Source of the DNA: Lachnospiraceae bacterium
GTDB lineage: Bacteria > Bacillota > Clostridia > Lachnospirales > Lachnospiraceae
Reading direction: 5' to 3'
DNA: 64,000 nucleotides
Assembly (NCBI GenBank): GCA_014804645.1
Contig: JAAUZI010000027.1
Span: forward strand, 19,451-83,450
Part shown: piece after piece, positions 17,441-26,171 of the stretch
Layout: each line of letters begins with the position of its first letter
Numbering within the stretch: position 1 is the first letter of the stretch
Position numbers and translations under genes: made by a program
Notes under the pieces: generated by a model
Databases searched by the model: none
What the model was told of the DNA's origin: nothing
The model's input: the letters and a program-made list of their open reading frames with translations, nothing else

Positions 17441-18235
17441 ATGATATATGCAATTTCTGACATACACGGCTGCTTAGACGCATTTGAAAAGAGGCTGGCG
17501 CAGATAAATCCGGAACTTCAAAAGGAAAGGAACCGGCTTGTACTGCTGGGAGATTACATTGACGGAGGCCCTGACAGCTACCAGGTGCTGAATCGTGTGC
17601 ATTCTCTGCAGAAACAGTATGGAGATGAGAAGGTCATCGCTTTAAAAGGAAATCATGAGGTATGGTTTGAAGATTTTCTGGCAGGAAGAGGGCGTGACTG
17701 GCTGGCAGAGGACAATCATTATAATACCAGCGGAACCTTTCTGACAGAGGAACAAAGAGCGGAGCAGGACAAAATTTTTTCCAGGGAGGATAAGATTGAT
17801 TATTTTGTCAGAACCATTAATGCAAATCACCGGGAACTGCTTTCGTGGATGTACAGGCTGCCCTGTTACTATGAGACAGCCACACAGATTTTCGTTCATG
17901 CGGGCGTGGACGAGGAAATACCTGAGGAGGAGATGGCATACTGCACTCTGGCAACACCGGAGCATGTGATGACGGGCAAATTTCCGCCAACGATCGGGAA
18001 ATTTTATAAGGATATCATTGCGGGTCATGTGGCGGCGAGGACTGCTGCAGAATATGCTGGTCACAGTGAAGACCGGGGTTTTCAGGGCATTTTCTTTGAT
18101 GGGTACAGTCATTATTACATAGACGGATCAGTGGAGTGCACAGGTAATCTTTTGTGTCTTGCATATGATGAGGAGAAAAAGAAGTATTTTGAGCTGAAAA
18201 GTGATGGGAGGCTTGCGTTAATAAAGAAACCGTGA
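17441..18235 (+). CDS. Metallophosphoesterase (calcineurin-like, PPP type)
   Basis: A 264-residue protein with the complete motif set: SDIHGCLDAF near residue 8, GDYIDGGPDS near 43, GNHEVW near 77, and late FVHAGVDEE and AGHVAART with metal-binding His. This is the bacterial serine/threonine phosphatase-like branch (PrpA/ApaH-like), cleaving phosphate esters with two metals in the cytoplasm. The ATG at 17441 has AGGAGG seven bases ahead. It is the first of two intact phosphatases in a row; a shared substrate is unknown. Confidence 0.88.
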   Translation: MIYAISDIHGCLDAFEKRLAQINPELQKERNRLVLLGDYIDGGPDSYQVLNRVHSLQKQYGDEKVIALKGNHEVWFEDFLAGRGRDWLAEDNHYNTSGTFLTEEQRAEQDKIFSREDKIDYFVRTINANHRELLSWMYRLPCYYETATQIFVHAGVDEEIPEEEMAYCTLATPEHVMTGKFPPTIGKFYKDIIAGHVAARTAAEYAGHSEDRGFQGIFFDGYSHYYIDGSVECTGNLLCLAYDEEKKKYFELKSDGRLALIKKP

Positions 18236-18348
18236 GGAGATGTGGTAAAAACCAGACTGGCTGGAACACAGATAACAGGGAGGACGGATTTTTATGAAAA
18301 TGAGGGAGTATGTGATGATGAGGAGGGCAGGAAGAAAAGGAGCTGAAT

Positions 18349-19104
18349 ATGAGGTATATTGTTTCTGATCTACACGGATGCTTTGAGCAGTATCAGGAGC
18401 TGCTTGCAAAAATCGATTTTTCTGAAACGGATGAACTGTATGTGCTGGGAGATGTCGTTGACCGTGGTCCGGAACCCATAAGAATCTTACAGGATATGAT
18501 GAAACGTCCCAATGTTATTTTTATTTTGGGAAACCATGATCTTACCATGTATACGCTTATGAAAAAGCTTTCTGTGGAAATTACAGAGGAAAATTACGAC
18601 AAATATCTCACATCTGATATTCTTTTGGGTTATAACTTGTGGATGCAGGACGGTGGGCAGATTACGGCGGAGCAGTTCAGAAAGCTGGACTATACTGCAA
18701 AAATGGATGTTCTGGATTACATAGCAGGGGCGTCTTTGTATGAGGTGATAGAAAACAATGGGAAGGAATACCGACTGGTTCATGCCGGGCTTTCAAATTT
18801 TGCGCCGGACAAAGACTTGGATGAGTATGATTTATATGATTTTCTGGAAGAAAGGGCGGATTATTCCAAAAGATATTACCCAGACGAAAACATTTTTCTG
18901 GTGACAGGACATACGCCGACGGTTTTTATAAATGAATGGAGAAAAGCGGAGGTATATAGAAAAAACGGGCATATCGCGCTGGACTGTTCCTGTGTGTCAG
19001 GGGGAAAGCTGGCGGCATTTTGTGTGGAGACGGAAGAAGTTATGTATGTGGATGGCAGAAAGGACCGGAATCATGCATTATGTGATTGGGGATATTCACA
19101 ATAA
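18349..19104 (+). CDS. Metallophosphoesterase (calcineurin-like)
   Basis: A 251-residue phosphoesterase with SDLHGCFEQY (residue 5 on), GDVVDRGPEP (~33), GNHDLTMY (~63), LVHAGLSNF (~145) and VTGHTPT (~187). AAAGGAGC precedes the ATG at 18349. It is diverged from the neighbour at 17441, so the pair is not a recent duplication. The last ~10 residues run into a fragment of a third phosphatase at 19073, so its own C-terminus may have been replaced. Confidence 0.87.
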   Translation: MRYIVSDLHGCFEQYQELLAKIDFSETDELYVLGDVVDRGPEPIRILQDMMKRPNVIFILGNHDLTMYTLMKKLSVEITEENYDKYLTSDILLGYNLWMQDGGQITAEQFRKLDYTAKMDVLDYIAGASLYEVIENNGKEYRLVHAGLSNFAPDKDLDEYDLYDFLEERADYSKRYYPDENIFLVTGHTPTVFINEWRKAEVYRKNGHIALDCSCVSGGKLAAFCVETEEVMYVDGRKDRNHALCDWGYSQ

Positions 19105-19117
19105 TATGTGTAATTAA
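19073..19117 (+). pseudogene. N-terminal stub of a third metallophosphatase
   Basis: An ATG opens 14 codons reading MHYVIGDIHNN then stops after four more residues. This is the first strand and D-x-H motif of a phosphoesterase of the type whose second half is found at 16701-17345. The two pieces lie 1.7 kb apart in the wrong order, which suggests a rearrangement. Confidence 0.55.
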
Positions 19118-19139
19118 GGAGAGAGGAACCCTGAAAACA

Positions 19140-19760
19140 ATGAATTACATTAAAATTTCCATAGAGGATATAGAAGAGTTTTTTATTCTGACAGATGATA
19201 TTGTCAGTATTATAAGATATCGCAAAGCATTTTATGATGACGAGGGCAATCAGCGTTACTTTAAAAATACAAGAGAATATCAGAATGCGATAAGTCATGA
19301 GGATGCTTTTATTGTGGAGAAACTTATTCACAATGATAAATATTTAAGCGGGGGACTGCTCAATTGTCCAGCGGAGGATATTTTCGAGGAGAATCTGAAA
19401 CCGCTGCAGAAACTGATACTATCCCTTTACCGCAAAGGAACCGGAGAAGACTGTTTTTATCGTGCGGATGAAACCTTTTCAGACCAGTATCTGTTGAAAG
19501 CTGTGACATTGCGTATCATAGATCGAATGCTTTGTGAGGCGGAGAGCAGGAAGACTAAAAAATTCTTTTTGGCCTGGACTTCTGGTCAGAACCATGATAA
19601 GGATGAATGGGTTGGGATTGCAAATACCAAGGAAGAATTGAAGAAATTGTATGAGAAGACAAAGGATGAGAACGGAGCATATTATGAAGATGCAGGGTTA
19701 AGGTTGGAGGCATTTGAATATACGGAAGAACATGATTTTATGCCAGTCAATATGATATAG
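19140..19760 (+). CDS. Hypothetical protein
   Basis: A 206-residue acidic soluble protein, starting MNYIKISIEDIEEFFILTDD. AAGGAGAGAGG lies some 13 bases before the ATG at 19140; a CTG at 19131 is a possible alternative. No family recognised, no membrane segment. It sits between the phosphatases and a DnaB-like ATPase, all on one strand. Confidence 0.6.
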   Translation: MNYIKISIEDIEEFFILTDDIVSIIRYRKAFYDDEGNQRYFKNTREYQNAISHEDAFIVEKLIHNDKYLSGGLLNCPAEDIFEENLKPLQKLILSLYRKGTGEDCFYRADETFSDQYLLKAVTLRIIDRMLCEAESRKTKKFFLAWTSGQNHDKDEWVGIANTKEELKKLYEKTKDENGAYYEDAGLRLEAFEYTEEHDFMPVNMI

Positions 19761-19822
19761 GCTTTTAAGCTGATGAATAGACAATTCCAGAGCTGGTTTC
19801 AAGGAAGGAGAAAAATTGTCTC

Positions 19823-20425
19823 ATGGCGAAAAATTTTATGAATAATGAAATAGAAAATGTTATGAAAACTCTCAAGCCGGGAGAGCTGGTTTTGCTTGCA
19901 GGACGCCCCGGTTCCGGCATGACTGCTTTGGCCGCGGAGATGGCAGAATATCTGGTGAGCGAAGAAAGGCAGGATGTTGTATTCTTCTCTTTACAGCATG
20001 AGAAACAGGATCTGACCGACAAATATTTTACAAATCCCGACAAAGAGAAAATTGTTATAGACGATACGGCAGGAATTTCAATAATGGAAGTCAGAAACAG
20101 ATGCGTCAGGCTTTCCAGGGAGCGGGAAATTCATTGGATCTTTATTGATTGTCTGCCTCTGATGAGTGGTTCAAAATGCTGTGATACCAGAGTGGGCGAG
20201 CTGCAGGAGATAGTGAGAGAACTGCGGGCATTGGCTATAGAGTCATGCAGTGTTATATTGGCAACCGCGCCATTATCAAAACATCCGGACAGCCGCCCCA
20301 CGATTCGGGATTTGAGAGATTATGGTCTGAAGCTTGATGAAGAGGTAGATCAGGTGCTGCTCATCTGGAATGAAAATGATTTTAGGAGGGAATTAAATGT
20401 GTTACTTGATAGCCAAAAGATTTAA
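19823..20425 (+). CDS. Mini DnaB-like RecA-fold protein with altered Walker A
   Basis: A 200-residue protein equal to part of the C-terminal RecA-fold domain of replicative DnaB helicase: LKPGELVLLAGRPGSGMTAL at residues 17-36, Walker B-like HWIFIDCLPLM with Asp109, and a late LRDYGLKLDEEVDQVLLIW block like the DnaB DR..GxIEQDAD..L segment. The Walker A Lys is replaced by Met33 (ATG codon), which should greatly weaken ATP binding or hydrolysis. Full DnaB is ~440 residues with an N-terminal domain that is absent here. AAGGAGAAA precedes the ATG. It may be a regulator or a decaying phage gene. The following gene overlaps its end. Confidence 0.7.
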   Translation: MAKNFMNNEIENVMKTLKPGELVLLAGRPGSGMTALAAEMAEYLVSEERQDVVFFSLQHEKQDLTDKYFTNPDKEKIVIDDTAGISIMEVRNRCVRLSREREIHWIFIDCLPLMSGSKCCDTRVGELQEIVRELRALAIESCSVILATAPLSKHPDSRPTIRDLRDYGLKLDEEVDQVLLIWNENDFRRELNVLLDSQKI

Positions 20426-20627
20426 TGGACATGGATGTATAGCTTTACAGATTAACTTTGGTAAGGATTTGACGTATTTAAGTGACTATTTGACTTCAAG
20501 GACTGTTGGGCATGGAATACAGATAGTTACCATAAATAAGACAGAGGGATATCCTGAATACAAACCATATGACATAATTGACAATGAAAGAGAATTTATA
20601 AATAAAGTGTTAGAAATGGTTGAATAA
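20397..20627 (+). CDS. Small DUF6718-like protein
   Basis: A 76-residue protein, MCYLIAKRFNGHGCIALQIN, with a ribosome binding site AGGAGGG inside the end of the upstream gene and a 29-bp overlap, so the two are translationally coupled. I recall this MCYLIAK start from the DUF6718 family of Lachnospiraceae, function unknown; that assignment is from memory and needs a search. Confidence 0.55.
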   Translation: MCYLIAKRFNGHGCIALQINFGKDLTYLSDYLTSRTVGHGIQIVTINKTEGYPEYKPYDIIDNEREFINKVLEMVE

Positions 20628-20669
20628 TAGCATTAAATGCACATACATGTTAAGGAAATTGAACGATAC

Positions 20670-20698
20670 CCCGCCTAAGTATTAAGCGGGTCTTTCAG
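20670..20698 (+). terminator. Weak terminator hairpin
   Basis: CCCGC (20670-20674) pairs with GCGGG (20686-20690) with an AT-rich inner extension, followed by TCTTTCAGTTT. It also lies at the end of the leftward pseudogene, so it may serve both sides. Confidence 0.45.
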
Positions 20699-21137
20699 TT
20701 TACTGCTGAAAAACTTTACAACCACCCCCGTCAACAGGGCAGAAATAATGGTTCCCTCTCTGGTTCCCACAATGGTAAGATCAAAAAATATAAGAGATAA
20801 AACAAGAACAATAAGGACGCAAAGAACATCAAATACAATTTTCACATTCCCGGATCAGTGAACCAACCAAATAAAAAAGACAGGGGAATTTGCAACAACT
20901 GTATAAGCTGAAATTTTTAGCGGAGTATGACGACTTGTCTGACTATCAAAAAGCAATTCCAAATGATAAGCCATGTCCCTAAAGAGAGCTAAGAAAATTT
21001 GCAGCTTAAAACATTTTCTACAGACAAAATAGGTGATACCCCCAATTTGCCATGCTTTGTAAATGCCACGCCTAACGCCGCAAAAACAGGCTTATTACAA
21101 ATAGTATATACCATTTTGCAATTTCAGTTTTACTCAT
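20675..21137 (-). pseudogene. Decayed YczE/YitT-like membrane protein
   Basis: Read leftward from ATG 21137 the DNA encodes MSKTEIAKWYILFVISLF, then after a one-base shift ALGVAFTKHGKLGVSP, a TAG stop, LSLGTWLIIWNCFLIV, another stop, and in a later frame FDLTIVGTREGTIISALLTG before the final TAG at 20675. These are the landmarks of the YczE/YyaS/YitT family of ~210-residue membrane proteins. At least two frameshifts and two stops make it dead. Its ATG overlaps the stop of the marR gene (ATGAGTAA), so the two formed an operon. Confidence 0.7.
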
Positions 21138-21552
21138 GATTGATAACTCTTTTTTGGATTAGATTTTCATTTATTCTTGTCAGGAAAGCAGTAAACATTT
21201 CTTTTTCGTTATTGCTGAAACCTAAAAGCGCTTTTTCCTCAATTGTCCCAAACTGTAACTCAACTTGTTTTGCAAGTGCCTGTCCCTTATCCGTCAGACA
21301 AACATATAAGCTACGTCGATTACCATTGATATTCTTTCGGACTATTAAGCCTTTATTTTCCATTCCGAGCAGTACGGATGTGATAGTCGCTGGTTCAATA
21401 TGACAAGCTTCAGCTATTTCTTTTTGAACAGCACAATCGTGATACAATAAATAAATTAGAAAACTTAAAATTCGATATCTAATAATTAGATATATCACAT
21501 AAAACATTCTTGTCAAGAAACAGCAGGAATTTAATTTGATTCCTGTGAGCAA
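21130..21552 (-). CDS. MarR-family transcriptional regulator
   Basis: A 140-residue protein with the winged helix of MarR: CAVQKEIAEACHIEPATITS (recognition helix), LLGMENKGLIVRK and a wing NINGNRRSLYVCLTDKG. MarR dimers repress neighbouring, often transport, genes. The first ~25 residues (MLTGIKLNSCCFLTRMF) do not look like the usual dimerisation helix, so the 5' end may be damaged. Its operon partner, a YczE-like membrane protein, is a pseudogene. Confidence 0.75.
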   Translation of the reverse strand: MLTGIKLNSCCFLTRMFYVIYLIIRYRILSFLIYLLYHDCAVQKEIAEACHIEPATITSVLLGMENKGLIVRKNINGNRRSLYVCLTDKGQALAKQVELQFGTIEEKALLGFSNNEKEMFTAFLTRINENLIQKRVINHE

Positions 21553-21838
21553 TGAACCAGGTCAATGATATTTTTGAAATATCGAAACATTTTATTAAAG
21601 TTATTTTCCCCTTTTTTGGTGAAAAAGAGAGTAACATCGCCAACGATGAATCCATTGGCGATGATAATGGCGATGAAATGAAAATTTTGTAGCCACTGGA
21701 AAAAGAACCAGATGTTACAGCCAAGAGAATAAGTGAAAAAAATGGATTTAGTACCAGAAAGGTCAGTCGTATCATAAGAAAACTGAGGGAATCAGAAGAG
21801 ATCATCCGAGTAGAACTGAAAGTTCTCCTGTTTAAATT
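21552..21838 (+). pseudogene. Remnant of a Schlafen-AlbA/ATP-binding type protein tail
   Basis: In one frame, interrupted by a TAG at 21690, the DNA reads DIFEISKHFIKVIFPFFGE and later EPDVTAKRISEKNGFSTRKV and SRIIRKLRESEEI. The order strand, linker, winged helix resembles the C-terminus of AlbA_2/AAA_4 'ATP-binding' proteins, a weak assignment. A ~58-bp piece (21681-21738) recurs at 23217. Confidence 0.35.
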
Positions 21839-21910
21839 ATGTCAGCAGATTTACCGCTTACCCCCGCATTGTTACCGCTCACGCTAATTCCAAAAAAATA
21901 TGGGATTTTA

Positions 21911-21919
21911 TGTTATAAT
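21911..21919 (+). promoter_or_regulatory. Extended -10 promoter
   Basis: TGTTATAAT, an extended -10 element, 53 bp before the lipoprotein start at 21973. No good -35 hexamer is seen. Confidence 0.5.
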
Positions 21920-21972
21920 CTGCTTGGCAATACTGTTTCTGGCAGCAGAGACCGGAAAAGGAGAGGACAAGC

Positions 21973-23151
21973 ATGTTAAAGATCAGGGGAACGAAATGGA
22001 TCACCAGATTTCTCGTTCTGGCGCTGGCGGGCGGAGTGATGGTTACAGCAACGGCCTGCGGCACTGGGGACAGGAAGACTGGGGACAGTCAGGAAAGCGC
22101 AGGGAAACCGCTCGAGAGTGGCGAGCAGGATTATAGTGGACTGGCCGCGCGGATAGATGAAGGGGCGGTGGCATATCTTGAGGCAATGAAAGCGGGAGAT
22201 ATTGAAACCATACTTTCCATGACAGATCCCGAAAGCAAGATATACAAAAAGCTTTCCGGCATTAAGGAGTATGAGACTGGAAAAGAATTTATCAGTACAC
22301 TTTATGGAAGTATTGTATACGAGTGGCAGGAAGACCGCGATACGGAATATGATATAGCGCATGCCATTGAACAGGATCGGGACTATTTTTATCTGGATAT
22401 GTATGTCGGGATACCCGATACGATATATTTCACCCAGTATTTGACCGTGCCGGGCGTGCTGTTTCAGGACGGGGAACTTATTCCGGAGGGGTATGAGGTG
22501 AAATCCAACGAGGAGGCACTACAGATAGTTCGTTCCATGGCAGAACTGTTTCCGCTGGCGGACACGGCGATCACGGTGGAGCTGCAGGAGGACGGAGGGT
22601 TCTATTTTGAGGTTACGGCTCCTTTTTCTTGTATGGATGATAGTGATTTTGAATCCGGGGAAAACTTTTTGCCGGAATTTTTATCCGAAAAGATATCCGA
22701 TGGAGTGATCGTGGGGGAATCGGACAAACTTTATGAGGAAAATCAGGAGGAGTGGGTACAGATTCTTTCTCTGCTGAAACAGAAGGATTTTGACGGGCTG
22801 TTTGCGCTGGCCAGCGGGGAGCCTGATAAGTATATAAAAAGACAAAATTCCTTCAAGACTCCCGAGGAATTGACGGAAACGCAGAGAGATTTTTACGACA
22901 GCTATATAGAGCAGATTGAGGTTTTTATAAGCGAGAAGACCTACGGCGAGCCAAGCAGATTTTCCATGTCAGTGATGATCGTTGCACCTGCCACCAGTTT
23001 GAACGATCAGGAGATGGAATGGTACAACGAAAATGGGATAAAGGAAAACACGATAGATTTTTGGTTTGGTGAGGAAGATTTGGACGATGCAATGAGTACA
23101 CTGCTGTTGCCGCTCAAGCATGGAATTGAATATGCAGAAAAGAAATATTAA
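21973..23151 (+). CDS. Lipoprotein of unknown function
   Basis: A 392-residue protein with a signal peptide and a lipobox-like ending TATAC, the Cys being residue 29. The mature part is acidic and has two similar halves, each with an alpha-beta segment of the type LEAMKAGDIETILSMTDPES and LKQKDFDGLFALASGEPDK, suggesting an internal duplication of an NTF2/DUF-like fold. AAAGGAGAGG precedes the ATG. It likely sits on the outer face of the membrane. No substrate can be inferred. The next lipoprotein follows 156 bp later. Confidence 0.65.
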   Translation: MLKIRGTKWITRFLVLALAGGVMVTATACGTGDRKTGDSQESAGKPLESGEQDYSGLAARIDEGAVAYLEAMKAGDIETILSMTDPESKIYKKLSGIKEYETGKEFISTLYGSIVYEWQEDRDTEYDIAHAIEQDRDYFYLDMYVGIPDTIYFTQYLTVPGVLFQDGELIPEGYEVKSNEEALQIVRSMAELFPLADTAITVELQEDGGFYFEVTAPFSCMDDSDFESGENFLPEFLSEKISDGVIVGESDKLYEENQEEWVQILSLLKQKDFDGLFALASGEPDKYIKRQNSFKTPEELTETQRDFYDSYIEQIEVFISEKTYGEPSRFSMSVMIVAPATSLNDQEMEWYNENGIKENTIDFWFGEEDLDDAMSTLLLPLKHGIEYAEKKY

Positions 23152-23216
23152 GTAAGGGATATGATTGCCATAAAAGGAGACTGCTTTATCAGAGCGGTCT
23201 CCTTTTTGGCGAACTT

Positions 23217-23274
23217 AAAAATTTTATTGATATTGGAAAAAGAACCTGATATTATAACCAAGAGAACAAGTAAA
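23217..23274 (+). repeat. Copy of the 21681-21738 fragment
   Basis: About 58 bp resemble 21681-21738 (shared GGAAAAAGAACC core and CCAAGAGAA). Both copies lie upstream of a lipoprotein gene and read as the same protein tail (LEKEPD, TKR). It is not part of the downstream gene, which starts at GTG 23308. Confidence 0.55.
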
Positions 23275-23307
23275 CCCCGGATACCAATATCTTTGAGGGA
23301 GACAGCA

Positions 23308-25065
23308 GTGAAAGACAAGAGAAATCTCAGATATGCCATAGCGCTGGTGCTGTGCCTGTTGGCAGGTGCAACCGTGTCCTGCGGAAAAGTGGACGAAACA
23401 AAGGAGAACGCAATTGAAATCGCGGAAAATGATTTTTCTCCCACAATAGAAGAAATAGAGAATGCGCCTAAGCCGCAGGAGGAGAGCTTGTGTGAGTCAG
23501 CAGAAGAGGATGGGACAGTAGCGGGAAATGAGTCAGTGGAGAGTGATGATGCGGCTGAGGCAGACGAGGTGACAAGAAAACTGCTCTGCCTGAAGGACGG
23601 GGATACAGAGCCATTGGTAGGAGTCTCCTTTGGGGAGCCGTTTGATTATGACAAGTATGTCAGCGTAGGAACCTGGCACGGAGCGAAGATGTATCGTCTG
23701 AAGGATGCGGAGAATGGCGGAATCTATTTCCTCTTTAACGGAAAGGGCGACGGTTTCGGAGGGCTGGTGCAGTTTGCCAACTTTAATGGCGGCGATTTTC
23801 TGGGAATATCTGTAGGCGAAGATTCGGTGAAGAAGATATCGGATGTTCTGGGCGCTTATACGGCGGAAAGCAGGAAAACCTATAGCGGTACGGAAACCTG
23901 GGCCATATGGGACTTTGAGACGGCAACCCTGTCAGTGAAAATAGAAGACGGCGTCATACAGACGATGGAGTATCTGGCGAAAGGGGACATTGCCGACGCA
24001 CCGGAGCTGCCGGAGGAGGAGACCGACTTTGGGCGGGACCGCAGAGAGACTTCGGGGCGCGTGGAGACGGTCTATAACTGGAGCGCCTACGGTTCAACAT
24101 CGGAAGGCTCCTATGCGGTGTGCGATCCCCGTGACGTGGACTATGACGAAAATACGGCGGACGAATTTATTCGGGAGTATTTATTGTCCCAGGGCATTCA
24201 TAAGGAGATGCCGGACAGGATCACCTATGACCGGAACGGAGACGTGCTGGCGGAGTGTTATGTGGATGAGGAGAAAGGCGAGTACTGTATCATTCTCCAT
24301 ATCTGGGGATACTGGTTGGTGGACTTTGATGCGGGAACCCGCAGATATCTGGACGCTCTCTACTGCACTACGCATACGCTGAGCGAGGAGGATATATGCG
24401 GGTACACGATCTGCGAGGAAGACACTGAGCAGGGCAGAGTGTGGGAACGCCGATATGACTATAACCGAAAAAAGATGGAGGAGGCTGTCTACGAATATAT
24501 TCCGGGGACGCCCTTTCCCTTCATTCTGGAATCCTGGAATCTAGACGAGTTCTATCCCCAGCTGCTGATTCGGAACCAGAAGACCTGGTTTTTTAAGGAG
24601 AAGGCCGGGTTTGACGAGGAAGGGAAATTCATCTCCTACGACGAGGGTGTTGACCAGGGGGAGTATCTGCTGGGTTCATGCCACACGGTCTATGATGAGG
24701 AGGGTCGTCTTAAGGCCATTCAGGAGGAACTTCAGAAGGAAGATATAGAAGAATACTGGGGCTGGTGGGATGAGAGCATTGATTACTCCGGACAGATTGA
24801 AATGCAGTATCGCAATGACGGCACGATAAGCGATGTGGAATATCATCGCTCCTCCTACAGGTACGGCACCTCAGACTCCAGTGGGATCATAGAATATGAC
24901 GAAAAGGGACGGATGCTTTACAACGAATACTATATCACCCATGGTGAGGATGCTGATATCTATCTGTACGAGGAAGACAGCGATATGCCATGGTGCGTGA
25001 TCTACTGGTGCTGCTTTGCGCCGGGATTTGAGGATATCTATCTGTTTCTGCCGCAGGAACCATGA
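23308..25065 (+). CDS. Large acidic lipoprotein of unknown function
   Basis: A 585-residue protein. The GTG at 23308 is chosen because GAGGGAG precedes it and a signal peptide starts there (MKDKRNLRYAIALVLCLLAG), ending TVSC with Cys27 as likely lipid anchor. An Asp/Glu-rich linker (to ~residue 90) leads to a Tyr/Trp-rich mature region with repeated strands such as YDRNGDVLAECYVDEEKGEY, EYDEKGRMLYNEYYI and YDEEGRLKAI, which loosely recall YD-type repeats. Surface-located by its anchor; function unknown. Confidence 0.6.
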   Translation: MKDKRNLRYAIALVLCLLAGATVSCGKVDETKENAIEIAENDFSPTIEEIENAPKPQEESLCESAEEDGTVAGNESVESDDAAEADEVTRKLLCLKDGDTEPLVGVSFGEPFDYDKYVSVGTWHGAKMYRLKDAENGGIYFLFNGKGDGFGGLVQFANFNGGDFLGISVGEDSVKKISDVLGAYTAESRKTYSGTETWAIWDFETATLSVKIEDGVIQTMEYLAKGDIADAPELPEEETDFGRDRRETSGRVETVYNWSAYGSTSEGSYAVCDPRDVDYDENTADEFIREYLLSQGIHKEMPDRITYDRNGDVLAECYVDEEKGEYCIILHIWGYWLVDFDAGTRRYLDALYCTTHTLSEEDICGYTICEEDTEQGRVWERRYDYNRKKMEEAVYEYIPGTPFPFILESWNLDEFYPQLLIRNQKTWFFKEKAGFDEEGKFISYDEGVDQGEYLLGSCHTVYDEEGRLKAIQEELQKEDIEEYWGWWDESIDYSGQIEMQYRNDGTISDVEYHRSSYRYGTSDSSGIIEYDEKGRMLYNEYYITHGEDADIYLYEEDSDMPWCVIYWCCFAPGFEDIYLFLPQEP

Positions 25066-25082
25066 TCGGACAGAACTCCCGG

Positions 25083-26030
25083 TCAGATATATCCCATACT
25101 CCGCAGCACAAAGAGAAATATAGTCAGAGTCACCGAGCTTAAGAAGGTGGTGGCAACTACCACGCTGGAGGTGAGCGTGCCCTCATGTCCCATATTCTTA
25201 GCCATGATATAGCAGCTCACCGTGGTGGGCGCTCCCAGCATGACCAGCAGGGCCACCAGCATCTCTCCCCGAAAGCCCATATAGATGGCGAGGGGAAGGA
25301 AAAGGGCTGGCTGGATTACCAGTTTCAGCAGAGTAGCTACGGCAGTGGGCTTGAGCTGGGCCAGTGCTTTTCTGCCCTCAAAACCGGCTCCCAGCCCGAT
25401 CAGCGCCAGCGGGGTGGCCAGCACAGAGATATTATTGATGGTCTTGCTCACAATCACCGGGAAGGAAATATGGCAGACGCTGACGATCATGCCCAGCAGG
25501 ATACCCAGGATAATAGGGTTCCTTGCGATATCCAGCAGAGATTTTTTCAGCGCTTTCGGTGAAAAGCCATGGGAGGATGGCCCGGTGAAGGACAGAACCA
25601 GTACAGCCGCAACATTGTACAGAGGTACGGTGCCGATAATCATCAGCGGCGCCATGCCGGAGGTGCCGTATATATTCTGGATAAAGGCGATGCCCAGGAC
25701 GGCGGCGCTGCTGCGGTATGAGGCCTGGACAAACTCTCCCAGCCGGGCCTTGTCTGCATATGTAAACCCTGCGATCAGCCATATGACTGCGATGCAGGTC
25801 AGAGTGGCAAAAAAGCAGAAACACACATATTTAGTGTCCCACACGCCGTAGAAATCGGACTCCGCAATATCTCGAAACAGCAGCACCGGGAGGGTTATCT
25901 TGTAATTGAAGGAGTTCAGCGTCTTGATGAACGGCTCGTCCACCACATGCATCCGGCGCAGCACATAGCCGATTACCATGACAAGAAATATGGGGACGGT
26001 GGCGTTCAAGCTGAATAGTAATTGTTCCAT
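25083..26030 (-). CDS. AEC family transporter (auxin efflux carrier / malate permease type)
   Basis: A 315-residue protein with ten hydrophobic helices and the AEC fold: NATVPIFLVMVIGYVLRRM at the start, an internal hydrophilic loop near residue 155, and late PLALIGLGAGFEG and GAPTTVSCYIMAKNMG. AEC proteins export or exchange organic acids and amino acids across the membrane. The ATG at 26030 was chosen because AAAGG lies upstream and the added 33 residues of a longer frame are not hydrophobic. It converges on the lipoprotein gene with 17 bp between stops. Confidence 0.88.
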   Translation of the reverse strand: MEQLLFSLNATVPIFLVMVIGYVLRRMHVVDEPFIKTLNSFNYKITLPVLLFRDIAESDFYGVWDTKYVCFCFFATLTCIAVIWLIAGFTYADKARLGEFVQASYRSSAAVLGIAFIQNIYGTSGMAPLMIIGTVPLYNVAAVLVLSFTGPSSHGFSPKALKKSLLDIARNPIILGILLGMIVSVCHISFPVIVSKTINNISVLATPLALIGLGAGFEGRKALAQLKPTAVATLLKLVIQPALFLPLAIYMGFRGEMLVALLVMLGAPTTVSCYIMAKNMGHEGTLTSSVVVATTFLSSVTLTIFLFVLRSMGYI

Positions 26031-26171
26031 GGGTATCAGACCTTTCTTGTTTGAACAGGGCACTGGCAGGCTTACGGTGCCATGGATTATCATAGGACGA
26101 TTCTCGGAAAAAATCAACAGGGAATACATTATAAAATGAATTTCCTGTGATTAAAGGACTTGGAGGATTTA

